A program made the position numbers and the translations under genes. Under the pieces are notes generated by a model. That model worked only from the letters and a program-made list of their open reading frames with translations, did no database searches and was not told where the DNA came from. From positions 4,836,001 to 4,900,000 of the forward strand of contig CM056876.1 in NCBI GenBank assembly GCA_029876055.1: a DNA stretch of 64,000 bases, written 5' to 3'. Origin of the DNA: Madurella fahalii. Its lineage: Eukaryota; Ascomycota; Sordariomycetes; Sordariales. Below are positions 10,891-21,018 of the stretch, piece after piece (position 1 is the stretch's first letter; each line of letters starts with the position of its first letter).

Positions 10891-13800
10891 CTAAATCCCA
10901 GCCCCGTTTCCCTCCCAGCCGACCCAGCTCCTCGGCATGACCCTCCAGATCTTGACCTCACCACTCCTCAGGTCATCGAGCTTAAACGACTCCAGCTTGA
11001 CCTTCTTACTCTCCCTCCCTTGCTCCCAAGCCCTGACCTTCTTCTTCGTCCCATCCCACTCGGCCACGACAGCCACATGGTCCGGCTTGCCCACCTCGAC
11101 GCTATACTTTGCGTGCATCGCCCCGTGCTTGCCCTGGAACTTTGCGTTGCGGATGCTGATGATGTCCCCCGGCCGGATCTCGTCGTTCTGCGTCGTGCTC
11201 GCGTTGGCCAGGTTGGAATACACCAGTGCGCCGTAGGCGCGCGTGCCGACAGGCAGCAGCGCGTCTTTGAACGGGCGGAGGAGCTCGTAGACTAGGGCTT
11301 GCGGGGTGCCGTCGCCGACGACCGTATCCTTCTTCCCTGCGACCGCCTCGCCAATGGCGCGACCAAACTGCTCGTAACTCTGCTCGAGTTGGTCCTGGCG
11401 CAGGGCGCGCGGCGGCGGCTCATGGCGTTGTTCTAGGTGCACGTCCGATGGGTCCTGCGGGCTGAAGCGCACCGTGATGACCGTCTGCGAATAGTCCTGG
11501 AAGAGGACGTAAATGTCGCGTGTGACGATCATCTTACCGCCCTGGTGCGGATCGGCGGAGCTTGACTCTTCAGACTCAGAAAAGATGTCCTTGCGTCCGT
11601 GCAGCTGGGAAGGGAGGCCGTTGGGGTGCAACCACCAGCCCGATTGGCTGGCTAGGTCGATGTCGTTAGCAACGAAGCCAGACTCCATCGAGGGCCGCGT
11701 GATGTCGGTGGACCGCCGGCCAGCACCGGGACGCTGGATGTCCAGCGACTGCCGCGTCGTTCCGCGACTAGGCGGCGGCGGCGGAGACCTGGCCGTGTAC
11801 GTCGGGGCTTCCTGGGTGAACATCTCCTCGGGCTGCCTCATGTGCGATGGCGGAGTCGGCATCGGATACGAGGGCGCTACAGGGACGCCCTGAGCAGGTG
11901 AGCTGTAATTATAGGGGTCGTACTCATCGTCATAGCGGGACATCTCCTTGGGAGGAGGCGGAGGGGGTGGCGGGGCTGACCGGGGCATATCTACAGATTT
12001 GCGAGCATCCGGTGGAGGGGGTGGTTGACTTGGGATCGGTGGGGGGCCTGCTCTCGGAGCCGCAGAAAAGGGGATCGGAGGCGCCTCGGCTGTTGGGGAC
12101 CGTGATGACATGACGTCCTCGAAGCTCGACTCACGCTGGTGCGCCTTGAGGGCATCCTTATGAGGGACTGAGGACGCGATATCTGTGTCATAGTCGCCTT
12201 CGTACTCGGTAACCTCTTCTTCCTCACCGCTGTCGCTATCCCTATGCGCTGCCGGCACAGGTGGCGGCGGCGGCAGTCTGCTGTCGGCCATCGAATCCCG
12301 CCGGACTTGTGGCGGTGACGACGGAGGTGGGGGAGGAGGCCTGGTTTGCGCAGGCGGAAGCGATGGGGGAGAGCTCGGAACCGGGGGGGCCGGCCTGCTG
12401 TTGCGCTTGCTCGACGCAGGCTCGTACGAGGTCGGAGAGCTGTCTTCGTTGTAAGGAGGACGGCCGTCCTGCGAAGCACGGGGCGATGTCGGAATCGGCG
12501 GCGGAGCGGCGAACGCGGGCGGCGGTGGAGGTGGCGCTCTGGTAGCTTGCGTTATATCACCTCTTGCAGAATCGGACTCCCCGTAGGGCCGCTCTGAGAG
12601 TTCGTCGTCCGATGCAGAACCTTCGCTAGGGGATTTGATCGCAGACGCAGCTGGTGGCGGCGGCGGCGGACGAGCTTTGTGAGATTAACAATAATATTCC
12701 ATGGTGCGGAACGGCGGGCACTACAATACTCACACTCCGCAGGTACAGGAGGCGGAGCCGGTCTTCCACCAGGAATTGGCGGAGCGGCTCCCTGGTCGAT
12801 TGATGGCACTGCAAGCTTGTTAGTCTTGTGGCACTTGTTGGATGTGTTCAGCCGACATACAAGGCGGCGAAACCTCCTGCTGCGGGGTTTTAAGGCGGGA
12901 TTCCTCCTCGTCCTCATCCTCGTCCTGCTCAGCTTGCTTCGGCTCCGGTGGCGGCGGTGGCCGCATAAGCCCTGGTAGAGGGACGGGGGGTGCGCGCGCA
13001 GTTGGCGAGCCCGGTTCCTCGGCCTCCTCGGCTCGCTTCTCGGGAGCCGCCTTCTTCTTTTTCGGAAGTATGGGAGCCGGGGCGCCAAACAATGGCATGG
13101 CCATTCCGGGCATTCCCATGCCGCCTGCCATTTTGGCCATCCTTGCGCGCAGCTCCTCCCTGCGTCGGATTTCCGGATCCACGTCGTCTTCCTCCTCCTC
13201 CTCGTCCTCCTCCTCGTCCTCTTCTTCGTCTTGGTCACCATCGTCCTGTTTCGCCGCCGCGGTGACGTGCCTGGCCCTGCCGTCGCTGTCCTCCTTCTCG
13301 GTAACGTCTTCCTGGCCTTCGGTAGTATCACCGGCCCCCGACATATCCGCCTCATTACCGTCGCGGGGCTCAGTTCCTCTGGAGGACCTGCGACGGGGAG
13401 GGTGCGCAACTCGGGGTGGATGAGACTCGTCCGTGGATGTCTTTCTATCCATCTCATCGGTGTGGCGCCGTTCCAAAGGCGGTGCAACGCCTTCGCCTTC
13501 GGCAGCGTCATGACTGTCTAGGCGCTTCTTTGGCGGACGTTTTGGTTTCTCCTTCTTGGCGGCGGCTTCGGCGTGTCGCGCGGCCGTTTCCATCTGCTGT
13601 TTCTGAAGAAGAGCCAGCCGCTCCTTTAAGCTCATCGGCTTGGGTTCATCCTCGCCAGCTTCACCTTCGGCCGTCGATGCGGCGGGCACGAGCCCCACTT
13701 TCCCTGCATTCTCGAGCGCCTCAGCCTCTTGTTCTTTGACCTCTGGATCTTCATCTCGGCGATAAACCTTTGCCGTGGGTACTTGAGTCACGGGCGGGAC

Positions 13801-14490
13801 GTAAGCATTTCTGCTAGGCGGAGGCGCGACGAAGGGTTTCTTGATGAAGCCGCTGCTGCCCGAGCTGAGACCGCTTGGCTTGAAGGGAGCAATCGGTGGG
13901 GCTGCAGCCTTGTTGAACGCCGCAATGCGATCCTTGAACGAACTGCTAGTCGGCTTCTCGGACACGGGTGGCGGGCTGGAGCTGGGTTTGGGCACTGAAG
14001 GGCCGGGTTTAGTTGCAGGCGGCGGGCTAGCAGTCGAAACCCGGGCAGCTTGCGGAGGGGGCGGGGCGGGAGCGGGAGCGGGAGCGGGAGCCTGCGCCGG
14101 CTGTACCGGTTTGGCCGCCGGAGGTGACGTAGAGAAGGTCTGAGGCGGCGACGCGGCCCTCACGGGCTCCAGACCCTCGTCAAGCTCCGGTGCAGCCTGC
14201 TTCGGCGAATCCGGTGCGGGGGCGGCAGCAGCGGCAGCTTCGGGAGCGGGCTCGGGCTCCCTCTTGGGCCGGGCTCTCGTCGGCCGCGGCGGAGCGGTGG
14301 GCTCAAATTTCTCGACAAAGTTCCTCGGGAAGATCCCCTCCTGTTTCGTTCCATTGCCGTCGACGTACTCCCCGCCGTACCAGTCGGCATCTTCCTCGTC
14401 GGTCACGGTGATGATTTGGCCGACGGTAAAACTTAGGTCGTCCTCGTGGCCCGAGGCATAGTCGTACAGTGCCTTGACCTTGAACGACAT
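10891..14490 (-). CDS. BBC1: Bbc1/Mti1-type SH3 protein of cortical actin patches
   Basis: Three exons, complement(10891..12674, 12734..12808, 12861..14490), give 1162 aa in one frame. Introns 12809-12860 (GTATGT, ACTAAC, TGCAG) and 12675-12733 (GTGAGT, AAAG) were placed by hand. The start is the ATG at 14488-14490, because an SH3 domain begins immediately (residues 1-65: KVKALYDYASGHEDDLSF, then DWYGGEY and FPRNFV). The long middle part is disordered, with Pro-rich tracts and an acidic Glu/Asp run. The last ~220 residues form the conserved Bbc1/Aim3-type domain (SGWWLHPNGLP, then YGALVYSNLAN and GDIISIRNAKFQGKHGAMHAKYSVEVG). Known family role: binds type I myosins and Las17/WASP at endocytic actin patches and restrains Arp2/3 activity. 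It is divergent from RTR1. Confidence 0.9.
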
Positions 14491-15266
14491 GAGGACGCGG
14501 CTCGCGGCCAGCAGCGGTTTGCTGTGGTCAACAGTCGTTGTTGGTGGGCGTTGCAGGGTGCGGCGGGGCTTGGAGAGCTCGCCGAGCCAGGTGCCGCACA
14601 GAGGGCGAGTTCGTCTGCTAGGACAGTGCGAGGGCTGGAAATGCTTCGAAAGCGGCGGATGCCTTGCGTAAACAAAGCTCCCGTGCGGTGCAAGTAGCAA
14701 GAGTTTGGGCGAAGGGATGGGGGGATGGCTCCAAAATCTCAAACGGTTGTTGGAGGTGTTGTGTCTGCCGCGGGCCAAGGGCGGTCCCCGGCTCTTGGCT
14801 CTCCCTGGTACTTGGTGGGAGGGCGGGCGGCGGGCAAGGCCAAGCCAAGAAAGTCGCTTTCGACCTTCGACGTCAGCGCATGAAGCAGTTCGCTGGCGCT
14901 TCACACCACGGCCTTACAGCCTACGTGTGCCGTGTCGCAGCGCTCGAAGTGTCGCCAGGCAGCAATTCACCCGGAGCAGGCCAGGAGTCAGGAGGTGGCT
15001 TGGGCATTCGTTGCTGCGTTGGAGTTCCAAGCTTGTTGCTCTGTGCGTCGAGGGAACCCCTCTCTCGAAATCTAGGAAGGTGGAGCACCACTGCAACCAA
15101 AGCTCTTGTCGCAGCGCAGCGGTTTTCTTGGGGGGGGGGGTTGTTGAGCGCACAGGCCATGAAACTCGGATCGTCGATGCAGAAAAGGGCCGTGGATTCG
15201 CACAGTCGTCGCTCACCTCTGCACACCGCAAACACTCCGCAATACACCGGACGGCTTGTTCCTACC
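14491..15266. promoter_or_regulatory. Shared intergenic region between divergent BBC1 and RTR1
   Basis: 776 bp separate the two divergent start codons, so both promoters must lie here. A G10 run occurs at about 15131-15140. I see no clear TATA box. Open frames crossing this region on both strands are extensions of the two genes' frames and show no conserved sequence. Confidence 0.6.
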
Positions 15267-16223
15267 ATGAGCGCAGAATCAGCGACAGGTTCGGTGTCGG
15301 CGCCCAAACCTAAACAGCCCAAGGGCATCCTCAAAAAGACCACCACAAGCCCGCCGCCACCATCGCAACCGCAGCCGCAACCAGGACCGTCACCATCCCC
15401 ATCCACCCTCTCGCAACAACAGCAACAACATCTCCGCCTCCTCCAACATCTCGCCAAAACCCAACTCAAGCCGCCCGTCCCCATCGAGACCTTTGAGCGC
15501 CTCTGCCAACTGCCATCCGACCCCACCAACCCAGCCTCTTCCCCGTCCGCCTCCGACGTCCGCACCTTCCTCACGGCCCTCCGCGAGTTCCAGCCGCGCG
15601 AGTATCTCGACCTCATCGAGGAGCGCACCATCCTCGGCAAGTGCGGGTACACGCTGTGCCCGCTCCCGCACCGCAACCTGCGCAACAAGTTCAAGATCTC
15701 GACGCGGCTGGGGGCCATCGCCAAGACCGAAGACCTCAACAAGTGGTGCAGCGACGAGTGCGCGCGGCGGGGGCTGTATCTGAAGGTGCAGCTGGATAAT
15801 CCGAGCTATGTCAGAGGCCAGGACGGGAAGATGGAGGTGCTGTTCGAGTTGCTCGATACCAGCAGCAGCGGGAGGAGTGGTAGTAGGGAACTGATGGGAG
15901 GGGACGGGGAGGACCAGAAGCAGCTTGCTCGGGCCATGGCTCAGCTAGAGATAGACAAGTCCAAGAAGCAGAAGCAAGCGAATGCCTCGCTTGCTGCTGA
16001 GAGAGGCGAGGGGGGTTTCCTCGGCCAGCAAGGCAAGGTCGAGGTTACGATCCAAGAGAAGACCACAGATGAGCCGGCCCTGCCTCCCAGCGCCGAAGAC
16101 GGTGCCCACCAAACGGTGGAGGGCTACAAGACCACCTTTGGCACAGGCAAGAAGCCCGGCGAGAGTGCCGACGTTGGCAGTGATAGCGACGATGATGACG
16201 ATTTTCCCACCATCCGGTTGTAG
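15267..16223 (+). CDS. RTR1: Rtr1/RPAP2-family RNA polymerase II CTD phosphatase homologue
   Basis: Single exon, 318 aa. The Rtr1 zinc-binding signature is present: C126 and C131 in CGYTLCP, then C161 and C165 in WCSDECARRG, within the ~95-175 domain. The N-terminal 70 residues are Pro/Gln-rich and end in a basic stretch; the C-terminus is acidic (SDSDDDDDFP). Family role: dephosphorylates Ser5-P (or Tyr1-P) of the Rpb1 C-terminal domain and helps nuclear import of RNA polymerase II; the catalytic nature of the yeast protein has been debated. The ATG at 15267 was chosen because the in-frame upstream extension overlaps the BBC1 promoter and is not conserved-looking, and the short MSAESATG start is typical. 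Confidence 0.9.
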   Translation: MSAESATGSVSAPKPKQPKGILKKTTTSPPPPSQPQPQPGPSPSPSTLSQQQQQHLRLLQHLAKTQLKPPVPIETFERLCQLPSDPTNPASSPSASDVRTFLTALREFQPREYLDLIEERTILGKCGYTLCPLPHRNLRNKFKISTRLGAIAKTEDLNKWCSDECARRGLYLKVQLDNPSYVRGQDGKMEVLFELLDTSSSGRSGSRELMGGDGEDQKQLARAMAQLEIDKSKKQKQANASLAAERGEGGFLGQQGKVEVTIQEKTTDEPALPPSAEDGAHQTVEGYKTTFGTGKKPGESADVGSDSDDDDDFPTIRL

Positions 16224-16913
16224 TTGGCTGTATTTGAAAGAGCCTGCCTATTTGGACGGCAGACAACTTTCGCTTGGGCCTGTTGCCCCCATATTCACCT
16301 TACGGTTCAGGACGTCGACCCAACTTGGTAAAGGGTGACGATCGCAGTAATAAGAGGCAGGAAAGACCACAAGGACGGGCTACAGCCTCGGGCCACAGTT
16401 GTCTCCGGTCTAAAAAGGCAGGTTCCCCTGAATGCTCAGTGAGGGGCGTCGGGACAGGGACCGTGTTCGGCGGGCATTACGATGGGACATTAGCATGATA
16501 CCCGCCTTAGACATACAGTGCCCAAGCACCATAAATTCACAGATTTCAGCAATGAGAACCGCAGCTCTGAATCATCAACCACCACGGACAAGGATCACCG
16601 GCATGAGACAGGCCTTGCAACGGGACAGTCCAGTCCAAGCACGCTCATCACAGGCTCCAGAGGGATAGATAATTGGCGATCAAGCTTCATCCCCGGAATT
16701 ACCCAAAGGGAATCAGCGACACCTTGCGTGGGCAACAGATCTCTCGTATTTCCAGAGGATCTAAAGCGCTGCTCTCACTACCTCCCAGATAGACGCCGTG
16801 TAGCCATGCCCATGAGATGCCATAACCCGCATCTGTGCCTTTTGTAGTCGTGAGATGTATTGTATTTCGTGACCCCCTTAAACCTGCCGGCGAGATATTT
16901 ATCGAGCACACGC
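16224..16913. other. Convergent 3' intergenic region between RTR1 and RPS17
   Basis: About 690 bp between the stop codons of two convergent genes, presumably the two 3' UTRs. No gene is visible. Confidence 0.6.
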
Positions 16914-17541
16914 TTAGTCGCGACGAGGGCGGTCGCCAAACCGCCTGGCGCCGCGCTCGACGACGGGGTTCTGGGTGACGGGGACGACGTTGACGGGGAT
17001 CGAGTCGAACTGTTGGTTACACACACACACAAGTTAGTGAGAGGCCACACCTCGCAACCCATGTAAAAAGAAACATACGCCGAGGTGTTTGAGCAGGTCC
17101 TTGGTCTCGCTGTCGACGACGAGCTGGCCACCATCGGGGTCCTGGGTGAAGTCGAGGGCCGAAACCTCGGGGACGTATTGATCCTTGCGCTCACGCTCCT
17201 CCTCCTGAAGCTTGAACGAGATGCCGCGAACGGGGCCGCGCTGAATGCGCTTCATCAGATGGGTCGTGTAGCCGGCAATCTGTTTTGAGTTGCAAAGTCA
17301 GTCAAAGTCACTCACACACACACACACACACTCTCTCTCTCTCTCTCTATTACACCCAATTCCAGTAGCTTCTGGATACCGAAGAGAAACACACCTTGTT
17401 GCGCAGCCGCTTCGAGGCGATGATGGCAATCTCATCGCACACACGCTTGTTGGTCTCGAAGTCGAGGGTCAGCTTGGGGTAGTACCGCTCAATGATGACC
17501 TTGGCGGACTTCTTGACAGTCTTGGTGCGAACGCGACCCAT
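16914..17541 (-). CDS. RPS17: 40S ribosomal protein S17 (eS17)
   Basis: Three exons, complement(16914..17009, 17079..17279, 17395..17541), encode 147 aa. Exon 1 gives the diagnostic start MGRVRTKTVKKSAKVIIERY and ends at KRLRNK. Exon 2 encodes IAGYTTHLMKRIQRGPVRGI to LLKHLG. Exon 3 encodes FDSIPVNVVPV and a basic tail. Introns are 17280-17394 (GTGTGT ... ACAG, 115 bp) and 17010-17078 (GTATGT, CTAAC, CAACAG); both fall in phase 0. Length and sequence are those of eS17, a component of the small cytosolic ribosomal subunit. The first intron holds a CA/CT microsatellite. Confidence 0.96.
17312..17349. repeat. Compound (CA)n(CT)n microsatellite inside RPS17 intron 1
   Basis: About nine CA units followed directly by about nine CT units, wholly within the first intron of RPS17. 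Length variation here should not alter the protein unless it disturbs splicing. Confidence 0.9.
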
Positions 17542-18002
17542 CTTGACGGCTTGCTGTTGGTTAGCGGGTGAAGCTTGGAGTATCGGACAGCGAGGTTTTC
17601 GGCAAGTGAAGGTCGCGGGCTGCGGGAAGCGATGTACTTTTTTTCGGCGGATTGGATTGTGGGGTTTAGGGCATGCCAAGAGTAGCGTGGCTGGGCACTG
17701 GTCTGATATGGTGGCTTGCCAGTCAGAGGGGGGGACTGGCTGTATCAAGCCACTTCTAGCACGTGACTCCCTCTCTCCTGGATACTTCATCAATACAACA
17801 GCAGAAACAAGACGACGAGGGCAAATTTTTTTTTTTTTTTTTAAAAAAAAAAAAATAATGTTACCGGGGGGCTACGATCCAGAAGAGACGCTATATTGTG
17901 CGCTAGCCTGACTTGACAAGGTGGATGCTTCTGAAAATCTGTGTTTTATTCTACAGAAGGGGTTATTCTTACAACACGATCATCGCCATCAAACCTCGTC
18001 CA
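17542..18002 (-). promoter_or_regulatory. RPS17 promoter region with poly(dA:dT) tract and TTTAGGG motif
   Basis: 461 bp between the MRP51 stop and the RPS17 start, both genes on the minus strand. It contains a T17A13 homopolymer pair at 17826-17855, about 285 bp upstream of the RPS17 ATG, and a TTTAGGG at 17665-17671 (CCCTAAA in gene orientation, about 125 bp upstream). Poly(dA:dT) tracts commonly exclude nucleosomes from strong promoters; the role here is inferred. Confidence 0.5.
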
Positions 18003-19400
18003 TTACTTCAGAAGCCCGTAATCCGCAGCGCTCGACATGGTCGGAGCGGCCGCTGAGTAACGCCTCCTGATTTCTGTTGCGCTCTCCTGCTGGTTTTGCA
18101 GCTGGGATTGAATCAGAGCCGACCCCAAACAGGCTTTCTCACCGAGCAGCTCCTGCGCGACGAGCGTAGCCTCGGCCCAGGCCTCCGTCACTCCCATCAA
18201 CACCCTCCCGCTCTCGTCAACCGACGCCCTGTGGGCCTGCACCCACAACTTTGCGCCGCCCTCGACGCTGGGGTCTAATTTGGTCAAGGCGTTGCCGGTC
18301 TTGCTGTTCAACGCATTGTCGCCCGCCGGCGAATCGACGACGAAGCCCGCCACGCCAAGCTTCGCTGGCTGGTTGGTGGCGGCCCGGATCGGTCTGATGA
18401 CTCTGGCCAGCACGGGTTGGTGGTGCTTCTGGGGCCCGTAAATCGGGTGGTTGTCCATGTACATGGAGGTGCGCAGGTACGAGATGCCCGCCGAGGGGTG
18501 TGTGACTGGCGGGCCGTAATCGGCCCATGGGCTCTTGACTTCACGGTACTCCATGATGCTACCCTGGTTCTTGAAGTTGGCGAGCCCCTCCTGGGCGCCC
18601 ATACTCGGCCTCAGAGGAGCCAGGTCCAGAAACTGGCCGACCATGTCGTAGAGCAGCTGGTGATTGTATCGCAGCCGCCGCAAGTACTCGATAAGCTGCT
18701 CCTCCGAAATTGACCGCGGGTTGATGGAGGCCGGCGGCTCCTCTCCCTTTTCCACGGCGGCCAGCGTGGCGGCCTCGTTCATTTCACTGGCGAGCTTCTT
18801 CTTCAAAAACTGGCGGAACGCAGCGCGCTTGGGCCTGACTTCCTTAACCACCCACTCCTTGAACTTACCCTCCGTCATGCCAGCCAGCCAGGGCCCGCTG
18901 AACTTCCATCGATGATCGCTGAGTTCGGCCCGCTTCCGTGGGTCGATGGCCGTGATATCGACCGCGTTCTCGAAGACGGACTGGCTGGGAAGAGACACTT
19001 TGCCTGCCAAGTGGGTCTTGCCGGCTTCACCTGGCTGACGAAGCGTGATAGGCAGGCCTAGTTGTTGGAATTTTCGGAGGGTCATGGCGTGGTCGTGGCC
19101 GGATGTGTAGTCGGTAACCTGCTCGATCGAATCGATTGCCTTGACGCGCAGCAGCGGTTTGGACGACTTCGTTGTTGACTTTAACGGCAATGGGCGCTTG
19201 AGACCCCAATCTCCTTGCTTCCGTGGCGCGCTCAGCGTAGTGATGACCTGATGGGTCGGGTACTGCAGCGTCATGGTGTCGGAGCTGAAGTGGCTACCCA
19301 GGGTGGCATCGTTGGGCGGAGGTGGAATAGGTGCAGGCAGAGAGAACATCCGTGATGTGCGGAGGAGAGCGCCTCCCGGAGACACCCTCCTGGTCGCCAT
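18003..19400 (-). CDS. MRP51: Mitochondrial small-subunit ribosomal protein Mrp51 (bS1m family)
   Basis: Single exon, 465 aa, start at the ATG 19398-19400. The N-terminus is basic and hydroxylated with no acids (MATRRVSPGGALLRTSRMF), a good mitochondrial presequence. The body carries the Mrp51 features: GSHFSSDTMTLQYPTHQVITT, DIDPRKR-like DITAIDPRKRAELSDHRWKF, a WLAGMTEGKFKEW segment, NPRSISEEQLIEYLRRLR and THPSAGISYLRT with HPIYGPQ. The family belongs to the mitoribosomal small subunit and in yeast affects translation of mitochondrial mRNAs through their 5' leaders. The frame is open upstream of the chosen ATG, but the extension lacks presequence character. Confidence 0.9.
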   Translation of the reverse strand: MATRRVSPGGALLRTSRMFSLPAPIPPPPNDATLGSHFSSDTMTLQYPTHQVITTLSAPRKQGDWGLKRPLPLKSTTKSSKPLLRVKAIDSIEQVTDYTSGHDHAMTLRKFQQLGLPITLRQPGEAGKTHLAGKVSLPSQSVFENAVDITAIDPRKRAELSDHRWKFSGPWLAGMTEGKFKEWVVKEVRPKRAAFRQFLKKKLASEMNEAATLAAVEKGEEPPASINPRSISEEQLIEYLRRLRYNHQLLYDMVGQFLDLAPLRPSMGAQEGLANFKNQGSIMEYREVKSPWADYGPPVTHPSAGISYLRTSMYMDNHPIYGPQKHHQPVLARVIRPIRAATNQPAKLGVAGFVVDSPAGDNALNSKTGNALTKLDPSVEGGAKLWVQAHRASVDESGRVLMGVTEAWAEATLVAQELLGEKACLGSALIQSQLQNQQESATEIRRRYSAAAPTMSSAADYGLLK

Positions 19401-19564
19401 TGTGACTTTCTGACTTGCGCCCGTGAGCGCCGTGTGCCGTCGCGGTCGAGGTAGGAGAGAATCACGAGTTTGGAACCTCTGCGAAAATTCGGAGCTCTTT
19501 GGTTGGCTGCGCTCTGCCCATTGGCTCAGATCCCAATTAGACGCCAAGGCAATCATCTGTAAAA

Positions 19565-19574
19565 CCCTAACCCT
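19565..19574. promoter_or_regulatory. Telomere-repeat-like box CCCTAACCCT upstream of MRP51
   Basis: One perfect CCCTAA plus CCCT, preceded by four A residues, 165-174 bp upstream of the MRP51 start codon. CCCTAA boxes bound by Tbf1-type factors are known in ribosomal-protein promoters of some ascomycetes; the role here is inferred from the motif alone. Confidence 0.4.
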
Positions 19575-19672
19575 GGTACATTGAGCCCTTCGCATCAACT
19601 CTTCATGGGAACCAGGCTCCTCTACCAAACGAAGCAAAATAACGGTTGACACCGCCGGATACCAGAAGCAAT

Positions 19673-21018
19673 CTATGTTTCCATCAAGTCAATGCCAACG
19701 CGCTTCAGCGCGTCGACGGCCCAAGACGGGTAACTAGTTCTATCCGGGTATAAGTTCCCAAAAAACTCCTTCACGAACGCCGGGAACCTGTCCGCAATAA
19801 TGGCCTCCCTGGCCTGGCCCATCAGACTCAGCTGGTACCACACATTGTGTAGCGTCAGTAGATGCGCCGCCACCGTCTCCTTGGCGGCATTGTGGTGAAC
19901 AAACGCCCTCGTGATACCCATGGCCCCTTCTTCTTCCACGGGTCTGCAGCACGGGCACTTGCAGCCCTCTTCGATCGGGCCAAAATCAGCCGCATACATC
20001 TCTCTCTTCATATTGAGCACGCCGTGCTTGGTGATAGCATTGCCAAACCTAGCGGTACGCGTCGGCCAGACACAGTCAAACATGTCGGCGCCCAAGGCGA
20101 CGCTGACGACCAAGTCTTCGGGGTAGCCGATGCCCATCACGTACCGAGGCTTGAGGTCAGGCAAGAGCTCGGTGCAGGCAGCGACGACCTTGCAGAAATC
20201 ATCCTTGGCCTCGCCGCCGCTCAAGCCTCCTATGGCGATGCCCGGCGTGTCGCGCGCCAGCATCTCGCGGCAACACTCACGGCGCATATCCAGGTCCAAA
20301 CCGCCTTGGATGATGCAAAACAGGTTCTGCCGGTCGGGGTACTTGTGCGCCGCGATGCACCTGTCGAGCCAGCGCACACTGCGCTCCATTGCCTCGCGCA
20401 TGCGTGCTTTGTCAGGAGAGGTCGTGACGAGCACGTCGTCCAGCTGCATCATGATGTCGGAGCCGATCGAGTTTTGTAGGCTCATCGAGTGCTCCGGCGT
20501 CAGCAGCATGGGGGTGCCGTCGTGCGGAGAGAGGAAACGCACGCCATCCTCGGTGATGTTGGCGAGCTTTAAAAGGGAGACCATTTGGAAACTACGCTGG
20601 TCAGTCACTCAGTCAGGACTTGAGGGCCGCAGTCCAGAAACGTACCCGCCGCTATCTGTGAGGATATTGTGGTTCCATCCTTGCAGTTTGTGTGCCCCCC
20701 CAACGGCGTCCAACACCTCTTGGCCAGGCTTGAGGCCAAGATGGTATGTGTTGTTGAGACAAAGCCGACATCCTGTGCCCTCGAGTTGATCGGGAGTCAA
20801 GCCTTTTAACGATGCCTGGGTAGCCACAGGCATAAAGATTGGCAAATTGACGGAACCATGGGGCAGAGTCAGGACGGATGCGCGGGCGCGGGTTGTCTGG
20901 ATGTGGTGGTCTTGGTGAGCTTCGCTAGGGTACCAGAATCGTGACAAGAACCTACCGAGCACCGCGCAACAAGCTCAAAGGTGAGCGCAGCTGACGACGC
21001 CGACATTGTCGAAGCCAT
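19673..21018 (-). CDS. Queuine tRNA-ribosyltransferase catalytic subunit (TGT/QTRT1)
   Basis: Three exons, complement(19673..20591, 20646..20896, 20956..21018), 410 aa. Introns 20897-20955 (GTAGGT ... TCCAG) and 20592-20645 (GTACGT ... GTAG) join ARCS to TTRARASVLTLPHG and TDSGG to FQMVSLLKL. The enzyme swaps guanine for queuine at position 34 of tRNAs with GUN anticodons. Visible active-site features: the TDSGGFQ motif (about 102-107), QGG (about 200-202), GGLSGGE, the nucleophile Asp277 in DCVWPTRTARFG, and the zinc site C315-C317-C320 with His353 in TLHN. It is a full-length eukaryotic-type catalytic subunit; the partner QTRT2-type subunit is not in this window. Many ascomycetes, including budding yeast, lack this gene. 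A second in-frame ATG (21004-21006) would shorten it by four residues. Confidence 0.95.

Noticed and set aside
19565..19574. Telomeric repeat insertion
   Set aside because: Only about one and a half CCCTAA units; too short for an interstitial telomere, so it is treated as a promoter motif.
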